NCBI GenBank assembly: GCA_003650785.1
Contig: QMRW01000010.1
Location: 1-21,074 of the forward strand
DNA length: 21,074 nt
Source: Thermoprotei archaeon
GTDB lineage: Archaea > Thermoproteota > Thermoprotei > Thermofilales > B20-G17
Reading direction: 5' to 3'
In this document: one piece after another, positions 20,857 to 21,074 of the stretch
How the letters are laid out: every line of letters starts with the position of its first letter
Numbering within the stretch: the first letter of the stretch is position 1
The notes under the pieces: model-generated
Database searches by the model: none
What the model was told of the DNA's origin: nothing
What the model saw: only the letters and a program-made list of their open reading frames with translations
Made by a program: the position numbers and the translations under genes

Positions 20857-21074
20857 GTATACTCACCATTCTCTATAACTACCACTCCCTTCTTAGCTTT
20901 AGCTATTACTTTAACTTTATCCCCTGTCCTAACGAGATCGAGTATGCTTATATCCACACTATCTACAAGAGGAATACCTCCAAGTATGCAGCCGACTACT
21001 ACTATAATTTCACTTCTCAGATTTACAATGGCTTTAGGAGCTAGACCTCTTCTAGCTAGTCCATATAGTACATA
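20853..21074 (-). CDS. DUF126 protein: phosphomevalonate dehydratase small subunit, C-terminal part
   Basis: Frame read from the right edge: 73 codons and a TGA at 20853-20855. It begins YVLYGLARRGLAPKAIVNL, continues EIIVVVGCILGGIPLVDSVD and ends GDKVKVIAKAKKGVVVIENGEYT. The VLY…APKAIVN and GxILGGIPLVD blocks are typical of DUF126, the swivelling small subunit of aconitase-X enzymes. In archaea this is phosphomevalonate dehydratase, which converts mevalonate 5-phosphate to trans-anhydromevalonate phosphate in the modified mevalonate pathway for isoprenoid lipids. The N-terminal part, including the catalytic serine region, lies outside the window, as does any large subunit. The uracil-DNA glycosylase start codon overlaps its stop. 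Confidence 0.85.
   Translation of the reverse strand, partial: YVLYGLARRGLAPKAIVNLRSEIIVVVGCILGGIPLVDSVDISILDLVRTGDKVKVIAKAKKGVVVIENGEYT
20862..20867 (-). promoter_or_regulatory. Ribosome binding site of udg inside the DUF126 gene
   Basis: GGTGAG on the minus strand within the last codons of the DUF126 gene, five nt before TTG 20856. It fixes the TTG start and supports translation from the same mRNA. Confidence 0.55.

Noticed and set aside
1..21074. CRISPR array, tRNA/rRNA genes, insertion sequences, prophage or toxin-antitoxin genes
   Set aside because: No regularly spaced repeats, cloverleaf-like segments, transposase motifs or terminal inverted repeats with target duplications were seen on either strand.

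Overview
The window is a piece of an archaeal chromosome, most likely from a hyperthermophilic member of the Thermoproteota (Desulfurococcales / Ignisphaera / Fervidicoccus-like; the genus is inferred, not shown). The evidence is: archaeal-type ribosomal proteins S25e and P1/L12, a tetraether lipid synthase homologue, a DUF126 (phosphomevalonate dehydratase small subunit) gene, family-4 uracil-DNA glycosylase, Lhr and MrfA/SftH-type helicases, AGA/AGG and ATA codon preference, low G+C (roughly 38-40 % by eye), TATA-box promoters with very short leaders, and many TTG start codons preceded by GGTG(A)-type ribosome binding sites. I see no rRNA, tRNA, insertion sequence, prophage or CRISPR array. 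It reads as ordinary, densely packed chromosomal backbone with several uncharacterised genes.

Layout. 1-225 (-): N-terminus of enolase, cut by the window edge. 448-2280 (+): tetraether synthase (radical SAM), followed by an unknown 276-aa gene (2319-3149 +). 3152-6420 (-): Gfo/Idh/MocA sugar-nucleotide dehydrogenase, m5C RNA methyltransferase, and a membrane-tethered winged-helix protein. 6571-7269 (+): unknown protein with two helical domains. 7271-8528 (-): S25e, a 28-aa membrane microprotein, and cis-prenyltransferase UppS. 8626/8650-8877 (+): small two-helix membrane protein. 8884-10057 (-): TIM-barrel-like protein preceded by a PqqD-like (RiPP recognition element fold) protein. 10267-13886 (+): Lhr helicase and a four-helix membrane protein. 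13875-14201 (-): ribosomal P1/L12. 14311-15672 (+): phosphohexomutase. 15665-16270 (-): alpha/beta-hydrolase-like protein without the nucleophile. 16301-19306 (+): left-handed beta-helix acyltransferase and MrfA/SftH-type helicase. 19296-19961 (-): HemK-like methyltransferase. 20014-20250 (+): small four-cysteine protein. 20245-21074 (-): uracil-DNA glycosylase coupled to the 3' end of the DUF126 gene, cut by the right edge.

Themes. (1) Membrane lipid and glycan synthesis: tetraether synthase, UppS (polyprenyl/dolichyl carrier), DUF126 (isoprenoid precursor supply), phosphohexomutase, WlbA-like dehydrogenase and WlbB/WbpD-like acetyltransferase could all feed the archaeal envelope and N-glycan. 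(2) DNA/RNA maintenance: two SF2 helicases, uracil-DNA glycosylase, RNA m5C methyltransferase. (3) Translation: S25e and P1/L12 as single genes with their own promoters. All seven convergent gene pairs meet or overlap within -12 to +6 nt, leaving no separate terminator space. No exotic defence or mobile system is visible. The most novel-looking items are the stand-alone PqqD/TIM-barrel pair, a candidate CTG start behind a perfect GAGGTGAT, the 28-aa microprotein, and a helicase with DDLH in motif II.
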